From Physcomitrium patens (taxonomy: Eukaryota > Streptophyta > Bryopsida > Funariales > Funariaceae), in NCBI RefSeq assembly GCF_000002425.4, contig NC_037270.1, positions 8,351,649 through 8,415,648 of the forward strand: a stretch of DNA of 64,000 nt, written 5' to 3'. Under the pieces are notes generated by a model. That model was not told where the DNA came from, searched no databases, and saw nothing but the letters and a program-made list of their open reading frames with translations. This document shows positions 26,044 to 37,803 of this stretch, one piece after another; positions within the stretch are counted from its first letter, which is position 1; each line of letters begins with the position of its first letter. The translations under genes were made by a program, and so were the position numbers.

Positions 26044-26707
26044 TGTTCTTGTTGCATTCAAGCTTCAGTAGACCAAAACAATTGAACTAATAGAGGTGGG
26101 TTTGAACATGGAAAAAGACTGGTTATATGAATTGGGTCTGTTAGTGTCACAATTGACTGTACTCGAGCTATCTAAAATCAGTTATCAAACTACAATACAC
26201 TAAGGCTTACTACTTCTATCTTAATTCAATCCATAATCCATTCTACGATTATCAATTCAACAATACTTCTCTCAATCCCAATTCTTCATAAGCAAATAAT
26301 AAAGAAAATAAAGAGGTAGCACCAAGCTTATCCCAACTTACGACTCTCACAGTTTGGCTTTCGGCTTACGACTCTTAGTCTGGCTCTTGACTTACGACTC
26401 TCACTGTCTGCCTCTCGACTTATGACTCTCACAGTCTGGCTCTCAGCTTACAACTCTCACAGTCTGGCTCTCAGCTTACGACTCTCATAGTCATGCTTTC
26501 GGCTTACTTTCCTCAACCTATTTATCCTACCAAAAAAATGATCTGTCGATGAGTGGATTCCAAAGGTTATGATCTTTTGAATTCTTAACCATTTATTCCA
26601 CTAACAACCTACTATTACCAACTTAACTCCCTAACCATTAGTCTAATTCTCAAAGTTATCAATAACCAACCAATAACTTACCACAAAGTTTATTTATCTA
26701 TTTTATA
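26044..26707 (-). repeat. Tat-family LTR, minus strand, with 28-bp minisatellite
   Basis: The reverse complement begins with a decayed TGTAGAATAG and ends in AAGAACA. At 26335-26515 it holds about six tandem units of GACTCTCACAGTCTGGCTCT type, an expanded form of the minisatellite in the sister LTRs. Confidence 0.8.
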
Positions 26708-28660
26708 GTCATTCAACATCTTTTAGAGATTTTACGCATGAGACTGTTCTTTCAGATGTAGCAATTAAAGATCACAATAATATAGTAATATTTAATATAA
26801 TAAAATCTCCATCTAATCTGATTATTTTAAGATTATGTTAGTTAAAAAAGTATAATCCTCAAATATATTGGATTCCTTGTGACCTTAATTTTTTTGATAG
26901 TTTAATCTAAAATCTAATTAATTTAGTAGAAATACATAAATTATAAACATCCAAATCCTTATTGATAGGTGTGAAAGCTTTAATGCATGTTACAAAAGAA
27001 GAATCATCTTTTGTTTTATATGCCATGCCCATTTTTCATGGTGAAAACACATCAAGTGGTATTCCTACCTAGTATCAAGATTTCTAGGGCATTTTTGGAA
27101 AGGAAAATATAAATATTCTTTTAAAACATTATCCATATGATTGTTCCATCGATCGTCACAAAAGAGTTCAACCACCATTTGGACTAATTTATAATCTATC
27201 ACAAAATAAGTTGGTTGCATTTAAAGTGTACATTGATGAAAACTTGGCTAAAAATTTCATATGTCATTCTAAATGTCCAATCAAGACTCCTATCTTATTT
27301 ATGAAGAAAAAAGATGAGTCTTTATGGATATGTATAGACTATCAATTCTTCAAGAACATCACTATCAAGAATAGATATTTGCTACTATTGATTTTTAAAC
27401 TTTTTGATAAAGTAAATTATGTAAAGATGTATACAAAAATAGATCTACAAATAATATATAATTTGGTATGCATTAAAGAAGGAAATGAATGAAAAATTAT
27501 ATTTAAAATCAAATATGGGCATTTTGAATATAATGTCATGTCTTTTAGATTCATAAATACATCTGTTATTTTTCAAAATTTAATAAATAATGTCTTTTGT
27601 GAATTTCTTGATGATTTTGTCATATATTATTTGAATGACATCTTAATTTATTCTAAAGATATCAAAGAATATAAAGTTCATATTTGTCATGTATTACAAA
27701 AACTTACAGATATATGATTATATGCCAAGTTAAAAAAGTGTATATTCTATACTATTCAAGTTGACTTCCTAGATACATCATTTCTAATGAAGGGCTAATA
27801 ATAGATCTGAAAAAGGTCCAAATTATTATAATTTTAAAGATTCCTAAAACAATAAAGAACGTGCAATGCTTTTTAAACTTTACCAATTACTATTGGGTAT
27901 TTATGAAGTACTTTTTTCAAGTTGTAGTACTACTTACATATTTGACTTGTAAAAAAAAATATGAGAAGAGTAAAGAAGCCAAAGCATTATTTGATGCTTT
28001 AAATAAGGAGTTTACTTCTGCAACAATCTTATATCATGTTGACTTTTTCAAGGCATTTTTTATGGAAACAAATTTAGTAGACTTTGCCTAAGATACAATA
28101 TTATCACAAATAGGATTAGATATTAAATTCCATTCAATGGCTTTTCATTTTAGAAAATTATCAATAGCTAAGATTAATTATGAGATCCACAACAAAGAAT
28201 TCTTTGCAAGTATAGATATATTTCAAGAATGCCATCATTACTTAGAAGGCACTTCGAGTCTATTTATCCTATACATAGATGACAAGAACCTTAAGTATTT
28301 CATGTCAACATGTATTTTAAATTGTAGCCAAACTTGTTGGAGCATGTCTTTATCAAGATTTGATTTCAAGTTCATTTATTGATCTGAAAAATAATAATGT
28401 ATATCAAATGTCTTTTTTAGATGTTCTTATCTTGCATCAAAAGAAAGAGATGGATTGTTTAATCAATAAAGAATGATTCTCTTGAAATTAGAGCATTTTC
28501 ACCTTTGAGCAATGAAATCAACATTGATTTTGATTCAATCTTTGTCAAGAAAATTCAATTAAGTATGTCATTTGATCTTCTTTTCTATGATAATACGAAT
28601 AATTCTTCTAATTTTCATGATACTTCAAAGTTCAAGTTCAAGATAAACCTACTCTATTTT

Positions 28661-28785
28661 GAGGATTTGATTTAGGATTTAGGATTTGATTTAGGATTTA
28701 GGATTTGATTTAGGATTTAAGATTTGATTTAGGATTTAAGATTTGATTAGAGTTTGGTTTAGGATTTAGGATTTGATTTTGGATT
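28661..28785 (+). repeat. Isolated telomere-like fragment
   Basis: About 125 bp of tandem GGATTTGATTTAGGATTTA variants, matching the arrays at 16183-16760 and 17930-18260. It lies exactly between the RNase H end of one family B copy and the gag of the next. Confidence 0.8.
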
Positions 28786-29204
28786 TATGCCTATAAGAAA
28801 GGTTTAGAGTATGTATTAAGAAGTTGTAGACTTAAAAGAAGGAAGTAGGTCGACCTCACAATCAAATCTAAGAAGTTTTACTTTACAAATATAAAAAGGA
28901 CAAAGTTTAATATGCTTGAGAAGTTTGATAGAACAAGATCAAAATTTTGAAGATTTCTGTAATAAGTCAAGTTCTACCTAAGGTTGCATCCCTTCCAATA
29001 TCGTGATGGATTTATTCAAGTTGAGTCTATAAGAGCACTTTTATGTGAAAATACTCTTCTTGGTTTGTATTTTTGGTTGAAAAAGATTTATAACTTCTTT
29101 ATGATTTTAATTTATTTTTAGAGGTATTTACGTCCATATTTTAAAAAAATGATTGAGAAAGAATAGCAAAAACTAAGTTCTTATCTTTATGACAAGAATC
29201 ATTG

Positions 29205-30462
29205 TGTCGTAGTAGAGAGAGTTGCCTCAAAAAAGTGCTAAGCCTTTAGATACCACTAATTACTTAAATAAGTTGTAAGATTATAAAATACAAGTATAAT
29301 TTATAGCTTATCTTCAAGAAGACAAATACATCAAATACACAACTCTAGAATGTACAAGAATACCTAAGATATGACTAAATATCCTAAATTCACTTATATT
29401 CCTATAGGGATCTTTTTTGTATATGTATCATTTAATAACTTCTAATCTAACAATCCAACTAGATTCAAATTTTTTTAAAAATTAATATATATCTTTGACT
29501 AATTCTACACAAAAATTCAACTATGAATTTATTTCAAATCTTTGGATATTGCCTAATCTCTAGTAACTACTATATAAATCAATTTTTAGGTACTTGAGCA
29601 TTAATTCCTTCATATCTCAAAAATCCAATGCTTGAATATCATGAATTTTTTATGTACAACTTCTAACATCGTCAACTATACTTGTAGAAATTTTGAGCTG
29701 AAAATTTATTCAAAAGCTCAAGATATGGCAAAAACCAAAACCTCCATTAAAAAAAACTTCCCTACAAATCTTAGTTTTTAATTCTAACTTCCAATATTTT
29801 TTATTTTATTTTTTTTAATTGAAATATATGAATATTTATATATAAAATTTAGATCTTCAAATCAGCTTTCAAACTTTACTTTCTAATTCTAAAGCTTTCT
29901 TACAACTCTCTATATGCTTAAAAGTATAATAATAGGTACCAAAATCACACTCTAACTTCAAACAATGATAATTCTCTCATTACGACTCCAAATCATCTAT
30001 TTCTTTCAACCAAATTCTAGTCCAAAATACAAACTTTTTGAATCCAATCTCTAAACTTCAAATACGTTGTCTTTCTTTGAATGGTCTCCTTTGCCTTCAA
30101 TAGATTGTCCTAAAGTGGTTCCAAACTCTAGTAAGATCCCAAATAACATCTTCAAGTCCATTGAATATGACTTTCAACGAATAGAAATGAAGTCCTCTGT
30201 CACTCATCTTATCTATCCACATGGAATGGTTTAGAAGTCAAAATATTATACTTTTGATCTAAAGCCCCTCTTAATTACTTTCTAATAAATTCAACAACTT
30301 CTATCTTTAATTACAAAATATAAAATATAAATTTAAATAAATTAGATAAATATTTTTTTATTTTTATTTTTATTTTTTATTATATTTTATTTTTAATTAT
30401 ATTCCAAAATTTCATAATATTTCTTATTATTTTTACATATTATACCACTTTTTAGCACGACA
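29205..30462 (+). repeat. TGTCG repeat, copy 2, most complete
   Basis: 1258 bp with inverted ends TGTCGT and ACGACA, inserted in a family B gag. No coding capacity or clear target duplication is seen. It is best explained as a solo LTR of an element not otherwise present in the window. Confidence 0.7.
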
Positions 30463-32960
30463 ATAGTCAATCACTATATATGTTATTAAATTCTAAAACC
30501 TTACTTGCAATGTACATTATAATGAATTTTTTTTTATCAATTTTAATATGGATTGAATGACAACATCAAAGATTGGTTATTGATAATGTCAAAAGTAAAA
30601 TCTTTGAAATAATTTATTGCCTAAGCCTTTGCATGTGACAATCAATTGTTTGAAAGGTAATATGAACATAGATTTGGTTGAAGAAAAATAAATCAAGTAA
30701 TAATAGCAACTCCTAAGTTTTTAAAAACTTATTCATCAAGACCAAAATCAATGCAAATTAATATAATATATTTTAAAATATCTTGCTAAGTAAGAAAAGA
30801 TTCATTATTGTTAAAAATATTTATACCTATATTGTAGAGAATCCAAGCATATTATTCAATATTATTTAAAGAAGCAATGCAAATCATGGAATAAAGAGCA
30901 TGGTTGCCAAAAAGGATGATGTATTGAAAATAAGTCTCTCCAACAATAATAGAGACCATGTGATTAAAATCTTATGTAACTCCTAATAAAGATCATATTT
31001 TTTCTTTACATCCCTCATTTGAATCCAATTATTTTAGGACAATTATGATTAGAAAGGTATAACCTTGAGATAGATTGGATTTCTTGCAATCTTAATTTTT
31101 TTTCATAGTTTATTTAAGATTCTACTAAATAAATAAAAATATATAAGATTGATATATCCAAACTATTATTGGTAGGTGTAAGAATTTTCATGCATGTTCC
31201 AAAAGAAGGATCAACTTTTATTATATATGCCACACCTATTGTTGATGGAAAAAATATTTCAAGTGGTATTTCAAGCCAATACTAAGATTAATAAGACATC
31301 TTTAAAAAAAATACAAATATTCTTTCAGAGCATCAACTTTATGATTGTTCCATTAATCCTCAAGAAGAAGTTGAACTACCATTTGGATCAATCTATAGCC
31401 TATCACAAAATAAGTGGATTACACTTAAAGAATAAATTGATCAAAGCTTAACTAAGAACTTCATACATCATTCTAAATCTCTAATTAGTGTTCTTATCTT
31501 ATTTGGAAAGAAAAAAGATAAATCTTTGGAGATGTGTATAAACTGTTAAGGATTCAACAAGATCACCATTAAGAATAGGTACCACCTATCTTAGATTTCA
31601 AGACTTTTTGATCAACTAAATCAAGCAAAGATTTATAGAAAAATAAATCTACAAAGAATATATAATTTGATATGCATCAAAGTAAAAAAAATAGAAAGTT
31701 ATATTTTAAATTAAGTATAAATATTTCAAATATAATGTCATGCTTTTTGGACTTGTGAATATGCTATCTAATTTTCAAAATCTAATAAATGATATTTTTT
31801 ATAATTTTCTTAATAATTTTATTATTTATTAATTAAATAATATCTTGATTTACTTTAAGAATATAAAAAAATATAAATTTTATATTTATTATATGTTATA
31901 AAAGTAAGAGATGTAAGATTATATTCCAAAATAAAAAATTATGTATTTCACATTAATCAAGTTAACTTTTTAAAATACATTATTTCAAACAATAGTCTTA
32001 TGATAGATCTTAAGAAAGTTTAAATTATTATAGATTGGAAGATCTCAAAAATAAATAAAGATATAAAATATTTTTTAAGATTTATCAATTATTATAGAAT
32101 TTTCATCAAGATTTTTTTATAAGTTATAGCTTTTTTTATACGCTTGACATATAAAGACAAATTTAAGTAGAATAAAAAAGTTGAAATATATTTTGAAGCC
32201 TTAAAGATAAAATTTATTTTTGTACCAATCTTCTATTGTATCAACTTTTCAAAAATATTCTTTATAGAAATAGACACATGAAACTTTGCTATGAATGTCA
32301 TTTTGTCATAAATGGGAGTAAATAAAAAAAACTTGACTCAGTGGCTTTTCATTCCAAGAAATTTTCAACAGTCAAAATTAACTATGAGATTTATAACAAT
32401 GAACTACTTACAATTATGGATTCATTTGAATAATTACCTAATTATCTAGAAGAAACTTTTAATCCTATAATTATATATGTAGATCACAAGAATCTTAAGT
32501 ATTTTATATGAATGCATATTTTAAATTATTGCCAAGCCTATTCAAGCATGTCTTTATCAAGATTTGATTTCAAGATCACTTATTGATCCAAAAAATAATA
32601 AGATTTGTCACATATCTTTTTTAGATGTTCTTATCTTGTATCAAAAGAAAGAAATGTAATTTTTTATCAATAAAGAATGATCTTCTTGAAACCAAATTAT
32701 TTTCATCTTTGAGAAATAAAATCAATATTGATTGTTGATTTAACCTTTGTTAAAAAAATTCAATCAAGTATGTCCTTTGATTCTTTTGTTCATGACATTA
32801 AAAATAATTCTTCTAAGTCTCATGATACTTTTAAGCTCAAGTTTCATCTACTCTATTTCTAAGTTCTAAGTTCAATAATAATTTATTCTATTCCATAAGA
32901 GAATTATATATTTCAAAAGATGAAGTACAATTACGTATTTTCAAGTTTGTTATGACTTTT

Positions 32961-33490
32961 TGTCAAGGACATGAATTTCAAAGAAAAAAATCTTCAATAT
33001 ACTCTTGAGATACTAAAAAGAACTAGAAAGTCACTCAAAGATGATATATTATTAAATTAGAATGGTTATTTTTTATAACAAGAAGACTAAAAAGTCTTGA
33101 AACAAGACTAAAAACTAAAAAAGCATTAACAAGAGTGAAGAAGGCTTCACTCTTGCCTCTATATATTTTTAAGTAAGAGCTACATGGCAATATCTTGTAG
33201 GACCTCCAAAACATGTTGATTTTATAAGTCATATATTTTAACTTGTAAGACAAGTTTTTTATATGTGCGCTACATAATTAGCTTATTCTACAAGCTACCA
33301 ATATGTGGTTAACTTTTTGAAAAAGTTTCTAACTTACTAATCAATTAAAAACACATATAAAGTCAAAATAATATCTATGAAGCTTTTAGGAAGCTTTTTT
33401 AGAAGGTATTATAAAATTAATCTACTTTTATCTACTTTTACTTACTTTTATTTAATCATATTGGTATTTACAAGAATATCTATATATATT
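32961..33490 (-). repeat. Solo LTR of family B, minus strand
   Basis: About 530 bp, opposite in orientation to the element it interrupts between RNase H and integrase. It carries the family hairpin at 33128-33157 (arms end in GAGTGAAG and CTTCACTC). The right edge is approximate. Confidence 0.75.
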
Positions 33491-35324
33491 TGTGATACTT
33501 TTTAATAGCCAAATATTTTAGATATAATAAGACTTTGGAACTGGTATTAAGAGATTTTTATTGGCTTTAATTGTGGAAGATAGTTAAAATCTTTTTACAA
33601 TCATATGATATTTATTGAAGATCAAAAAACTCCTTATCATTGATCTTATGAACTTCTCTAGTCATTACCTATTTCAAAACAATCATGGTCTTTTGTTTCT
33701 ATGGATTTTATTACAAATCTTCTAATCTTAGGTTCATATGATTCTAAATTTGTAATAATAGATTATTTTATTAAGATGGCACATCTTATATCATATACAA
33801 AATCTATCATAAGTGAAAAAAATTAAGTTTTTTTCTTAACAACATCTATTACTATCATGGATTATCTAAAGATATTATATTAAATAAATAAACTCAATTT
33901 ATATCAAGATTTTAGAAAATTATTTTTAAGATTCTAATAATAGATATAAAGCTTTTTTTGGCTTTTTATCACCAATATATTGATAAAAAAATAGGTAAAT
34001 CAAATTTTGAAGTAATATTTGAGGTATACCGTTAATTATCATCAAGGTAATTAGACGATTTTTGTATCATTGATAAAGGTTGCATATAATAATTTTATAC
34101 ATTCTTCTATTCAAAAAACATCTTATTTTTCTAATTATGATTATTATTGATAATTTAACATTTTTACCTTTTCAAAAGTTGTTATTCCTATTGCAAAAGA
34201 TTTGGCAAATTATTTGGCAAAGCTACATTCAACAATAAAGGCATAATTAAAAGAAACTCAAGAATGACAAAAGATCAATGTGGATACCTATTACAAAAAA
34301 CAACCACAATTCACGGTAGGTGACAAAGTATAACTACTTCATTGCAATATTAAGACTATTTGTCTTTGTGATAAGTTGGACAATAGTAGGCTTGGATCTT
34401 TTTTTATTTGTAAATAAGTCAATCATGTTGTTTATTGATTACATCTACTAGAGTTTATGATGATCCATCCTATATTCCTCTTCTCTCTTTTTAATCCATA
34501 TAAGATAGTGAATATCTCAAGAAGAAGACAAATGCCACCTCTTTTAATTGAAATAGATAATAATAAAAAATTCAAGGTTAAAGAAGTCTTAGATTTAAGG
34601 AGGAACCAAAATAGATTAGAATATCTTGTTCATTAGAATAGATATGATATTAATGAATGTAGAAAGAAGCTAGCAAAGAATCTTATAAATGCAATAAAGA
34701 AGATTGAGACTTTTCATCAACAATATCCATCAAAAACAAGATGAAGAATAAGAAATCTTTGCTATAAAGAAACAAAATTTAGAGACGATAATATTCTATT
34801 TTCTACTCTTATTTGTAACTTTTCTGTATTTATGATGTTAAGAAGATGGAGAACTAAAAACCAGCAGATTTAATTTAAAAACTATTATTTGTTGATATAT
34901 CAAATAACACATTGCAATTATTACAACCTTTAAGATAATATAATTGAAAAAAAGATCTTAAAGAATGACATGTCTTTTTTTAAATAGATGGTGAAATACA
35001 ATGTATTTAATATTACAAATTTAGAACAAACTCTTAATATTTGATAATTTTATTAAAAGTAGGAATAATTCTTGATGGTGTTTGAAATATTTTATTTAAA
35101 AGAAGTTATAAAGGCCTCAATAATAATTAAATAATATGATAGTCTTCATATTCTAATATAAGATACTAATAATGGCTAAAAAGACCTATCAACTATTTTT
35201 AAAGAGAATATAGATTAGAGTATATAACAAACATAATTTACCACATCTTAGATTTCTTCAATATATGATGATTGCTCCTTATAGAATTTGTTCCTAGAAG
35301 AAAGAGTAATGTTATGGATATGCA

Positions 35325-35870
35325 TATTTATTCTAATATTTTTCTATATGATTAAATAGAAGTAAGGAAAAATAAATTTATTTTATAATATTTTCTAAAA
35401 AGGCTTCTTAAAAGCTTCATTAATGTTGTTTTGACTTTACATATGTTTGTAGTTGATTGATAGATTAGAAAATTTGTTAACAAGTTATCCATGCATTGAT
35501 AGCTTAGGAAATAAGCTAACTATATAGTATACATATAAAAAAAATTGACTTACAAGTTAAGATATGTGTCTTGTAAATTCAACATATTTTGGAGGTTCTA
35601 TAAGACATCACTATATAGCTTGTAATTAAGAGTATATATGGAGGTAAGAGTGAAGCCTTTTTTACTCTTGTCAATGTCTTTCTAGTTCTTAGTCTCATTT
35701 CAAGACTTTCTAATCTTCTTGTCTTTAGCAATAGTTATTCTAATTTAATACTATATTATCCTTCAATGATTTTTTAGTATTTTTCATTGACAGGAGAGTA
35801 TATTGATATTTTTTTTTTTTGAGATTCGTGTATTTTATACACATTTAGTTTCAATTTATGCTCAAAAATT
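35325..35870 (+). repeat. Family B 3' LTR
   Basis: Similar to 13807-14344 throughout, with hairpin at 35643-35672. It is followed at once by a gag of the next copy, so an intervening 5' part has been lost. Confidence 0.7.
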
Positions 35871-37458
35871 TCAAGAGCTTATTTATAAACCTTAATTGGA
35901 AACATAAGGCTTTTGTGAATTGATTTTGATATGATTCAAGAGACAATGTGAAAAATTTATTGATTACAATGTCAAAAGTTGATAATTTAGAAGAACTTAT
36001 ATTTCAAGCTATTATTTGTAACAATCAATCATTAGAATTATAAGAAGAAAGATAATTTGGTTTTGATAATGTATATTATAGTATCATTTCTACTTCTTCA
36101 TGAATATTAAAGAAGCATTCAACAAGTCTTCAAGCTATGCAGATTGATAAAATTTAATTTAAATCACTTATACTAATATTGAAGAATAAGTGCTCATAAG
36201 AAAATTTTTGTTTATATTATAGAAAGCCAAATCACAAAGTACTAAAGTGTTTGAACAAGCTTCAAAGATTTAAGACACAAATTATGATATCAACTTTAAA
36301 ATTGGCTATATCAAAAAATAAAGACGTCCAATCATAATAGAGACTATATAGTTGGACACTACAAAATTTTAAGTACTAAAAAATAGTTTCTTTTTATTTT
36401 TAGATTCTATATCTTATTTTATACTTCATATATATATACATATATATATAAACTTAAATTTGTGAGATTTTTTTTAAAAGTTTTTAGATACAAAAGCCTT
36501 AGCATGTTTTATAATTAAAGATTTTATAACTAAATATAACTTAATATTCATGATGAAGATTCATCTTATACTTGTTAAAGTCATTGATGGATAATTACTT
36601 TTATTGAAAGATATTATTGAAGAAATACAATTCTTATAAGTGATATTAGAAGATCAAGTATTACATATCATCTTTAATATTATTCAATGTCTTGTAAATC
36701 CTATCATCATAGGATTCCCTTGGTTTAAATTACATAATTTCGATATTAATTAGAATATCTCTTTAATTTCTTCAAGATCAAAATATCAAAAGAAGATATA
36801 AACTACAACTTTTCTTCAAGTTACTACCTTTGTGTGTACAAAAAATAATAGTGCTCCAATGAAAAATTTAATTAAATATTTTTTACAAGATATTCCAATT
36901 CAATATTAAGATTTTAAAGATATTTTTGAAAAAAAAATACAAACATAATGCCAATATATTGACCTTATGATTGTACCATAGAATTACAAAAAAGAGCTCA
37001 ACTATCATTTGGACTAATATATAATCTTTTATAAATAAAATTAATAGCCTTGTAGAAATTTATTAAAAAATATATTTTTAAGAACTTCATTTGACACTCA
37101 AAATTACTTGTTAGAGCACCTATATTTTTTGTAAAGAAGAAGGATGAATCTTTACAAATATATGTTAATTATTAAGGTTTAAAAAGGCTAATGGTAAAGA
37201 ATTTTTATCAATTATTATTGATATCAAGACTCTTTGAATAACTAGGATAAACAAAGATGTAAAAAGACTAATTTTTATAGATCTTATAATTTGATATGCA
37301 TAAAAGAAGGGATAAATAAAAGACGGTATTTTGTCACGGACACAAAATACAGACTTGAAATCTAACAAGAAGTTCAAGAAGAAGTGGCAGAACTAGATTA
37401 AACAGATGAGTACAAGAACAACACCAGAAAGGTGAGCTAGAACTCCAAGAGATGTGTT

Positions 37459-37488
37459 GTCGAGACTGAAGAACCCTTCAGCCTCGAC
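37459..37488 (-). other. 13-bp hairpin near transcript start, 3' LTR
   Basis: Minus-strand arms GTCGAGGCTGAAG and CTTCAGTCTCGAC with loop GGTT. All 13 positions pair, one as G-U. It lies two bases downstream of the TATA box. Confidence 0.85.
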
Positions 37489-37490
37489 TC

Positions 37491-37500
37491 CTATATATAC
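37491..37500 (-). promoter_or_regulatory. LTR TATA box, 3' LTR
   Basis: GTATATATAG on the minus strand, downstream of the heat-shock element array. Confidence 0.7.
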
Positions 37501-37603
37501 TACTGAATAGGAAGCTTCTCGAGCTACTTCCGCTAACTAGGACGCTTTTCCAACAACTTCTACTAATTAGGAAACTTCTCGAGCAACTTCCTAGAATCTA
37601 TCA

Positions 37604-37687
37604 GAATATTCTAGAACCTTCTAAGAATATTCTAGAACCTTCTAAGAGAATCTTTAGGGAATATTCTAAGAATCTTCTAGAACCTTC
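37604..37687 (-). promoter_or_regulatory. Heat-shock element array, 3' LTR
   Basis: Two copies of GAATATTCTAGAACCTTC (37604-37621, 37625-37642) and GAATCTTCTAGAACCTTC (37670-37687). Each is a perfect run of four alternating GAA/TTC units at 2-base spacing, the consensus for heat-shock factor trimers. Further half-sites lie at 37659-37666 and about 37720-37737. The array is in U3, about 100-200 bp upstream of the TATA box. Confidence 0.8.
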
Positions 37688-37753
37688 TAAAGGAATCTTT
37701 AGAGAATATTTTAGAAGAATATTCGAAGAATCTTCCAATGTATGTCCATGACA

Positions 37754-37767
37754 TCACCTCCTCTTCT
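37754..37767 (-). other. Polypurine tract
   Basis: On the minus strand AGAAGAGGAGGTGA ends directly at the 3' LTR, as expected for the plus-strand primer. Confidence 0.75.
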
Positions 37768-37803
37768 AACTTCGAGGTCTCCGAGAAGCAATGTTGTTAT
37801 CAG

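Larger units (their letters stand above)
18584..26707 (-). mobile_element. Old Tat-type Ty3 element, minus strand, truncated
   Basis: Minus-strand fossil. The LTR is at 26044-26707, a leader with a decayed tRNA-Asp-type primer site at about 26020-26036, gag start at 25458-25869, then the full-length sister element (19334-25457) inserted into gag, and the rest of gag with zinc-knuckle region at 18584-19333. The gag matches the plus-strand element nested in it, for example KKMEELAINLAKNKEKCHKP against KKMDELDVNLTKDKEKRHKP. The remainder of the element is missing where the telomere-like repeats begin. It is broken and older than the nested copy. Confidence 0.8.
13807..28650 (+). mobile_element. 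Old family B chromovirus opened by nested insertions
   Basis: Plus-strand Ty3 fossil. Parts in order: 5' LTR (13807-14344), self-complementary primer site (14345-14358), leader, gag start (about 14559-15260), then about 11.4 kb of foreign insertions (15269-26707), then protease end (26708-26960), reverse transcriptase (about 27200-27780) and RNase H (about 27780-28650). The residue order matches the younger element at 37332-43492, for example MKKKDESLWICIDYQFF in the reverse transcriptase. Integrase and 3' LTR are not found next to it; the copy ends at a telomere-like fragment (28661-28785). It is broken many times and is older than everything nested in it. Confidence 0.75.
28790..35870 (+). 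mobile_element. Old family B chromovirus with two inserted LTRs
   Basis: Plus-strand fossil. Parts: gag (28790-29204, then 30463-31000 after an inserted TGTCG repeat), protease (about 31000-31190), reverse transcriptase (31190-32050), RNase H (32050-32900), a solo family B LTR in minus orientation (32961-about 33490), integrase (33520-34260), chromodomain (34500-34660), 3' untranslated region (34660-35310) and 3' LTR (about 35325-35870). Domain identity follows from alignment by eye to element A; for instance the chromodomain region reads PPLLIEIDNNKKFKVKEVLD. The 5' LTR is missing. It is broken many times. Confidence 0.78.
37332..37753 (-). repeat. Element A 3' LTR
   Basis: 422 bp, almost identical to 43059-43492. 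Reading on the minus strand: U3 with heat-shock elements (37604-37687), TATA box (37491-37500), hairpin (37459-37488), then U5. Confidence 0.95.

Noticed and set aside
26335-26515. Tandem 28-bp units that might suggest a CRISPR array
   Set aside because: Units are contiguous with no unique spacers, lie in an LTR, and the sequence is plant nuclear.
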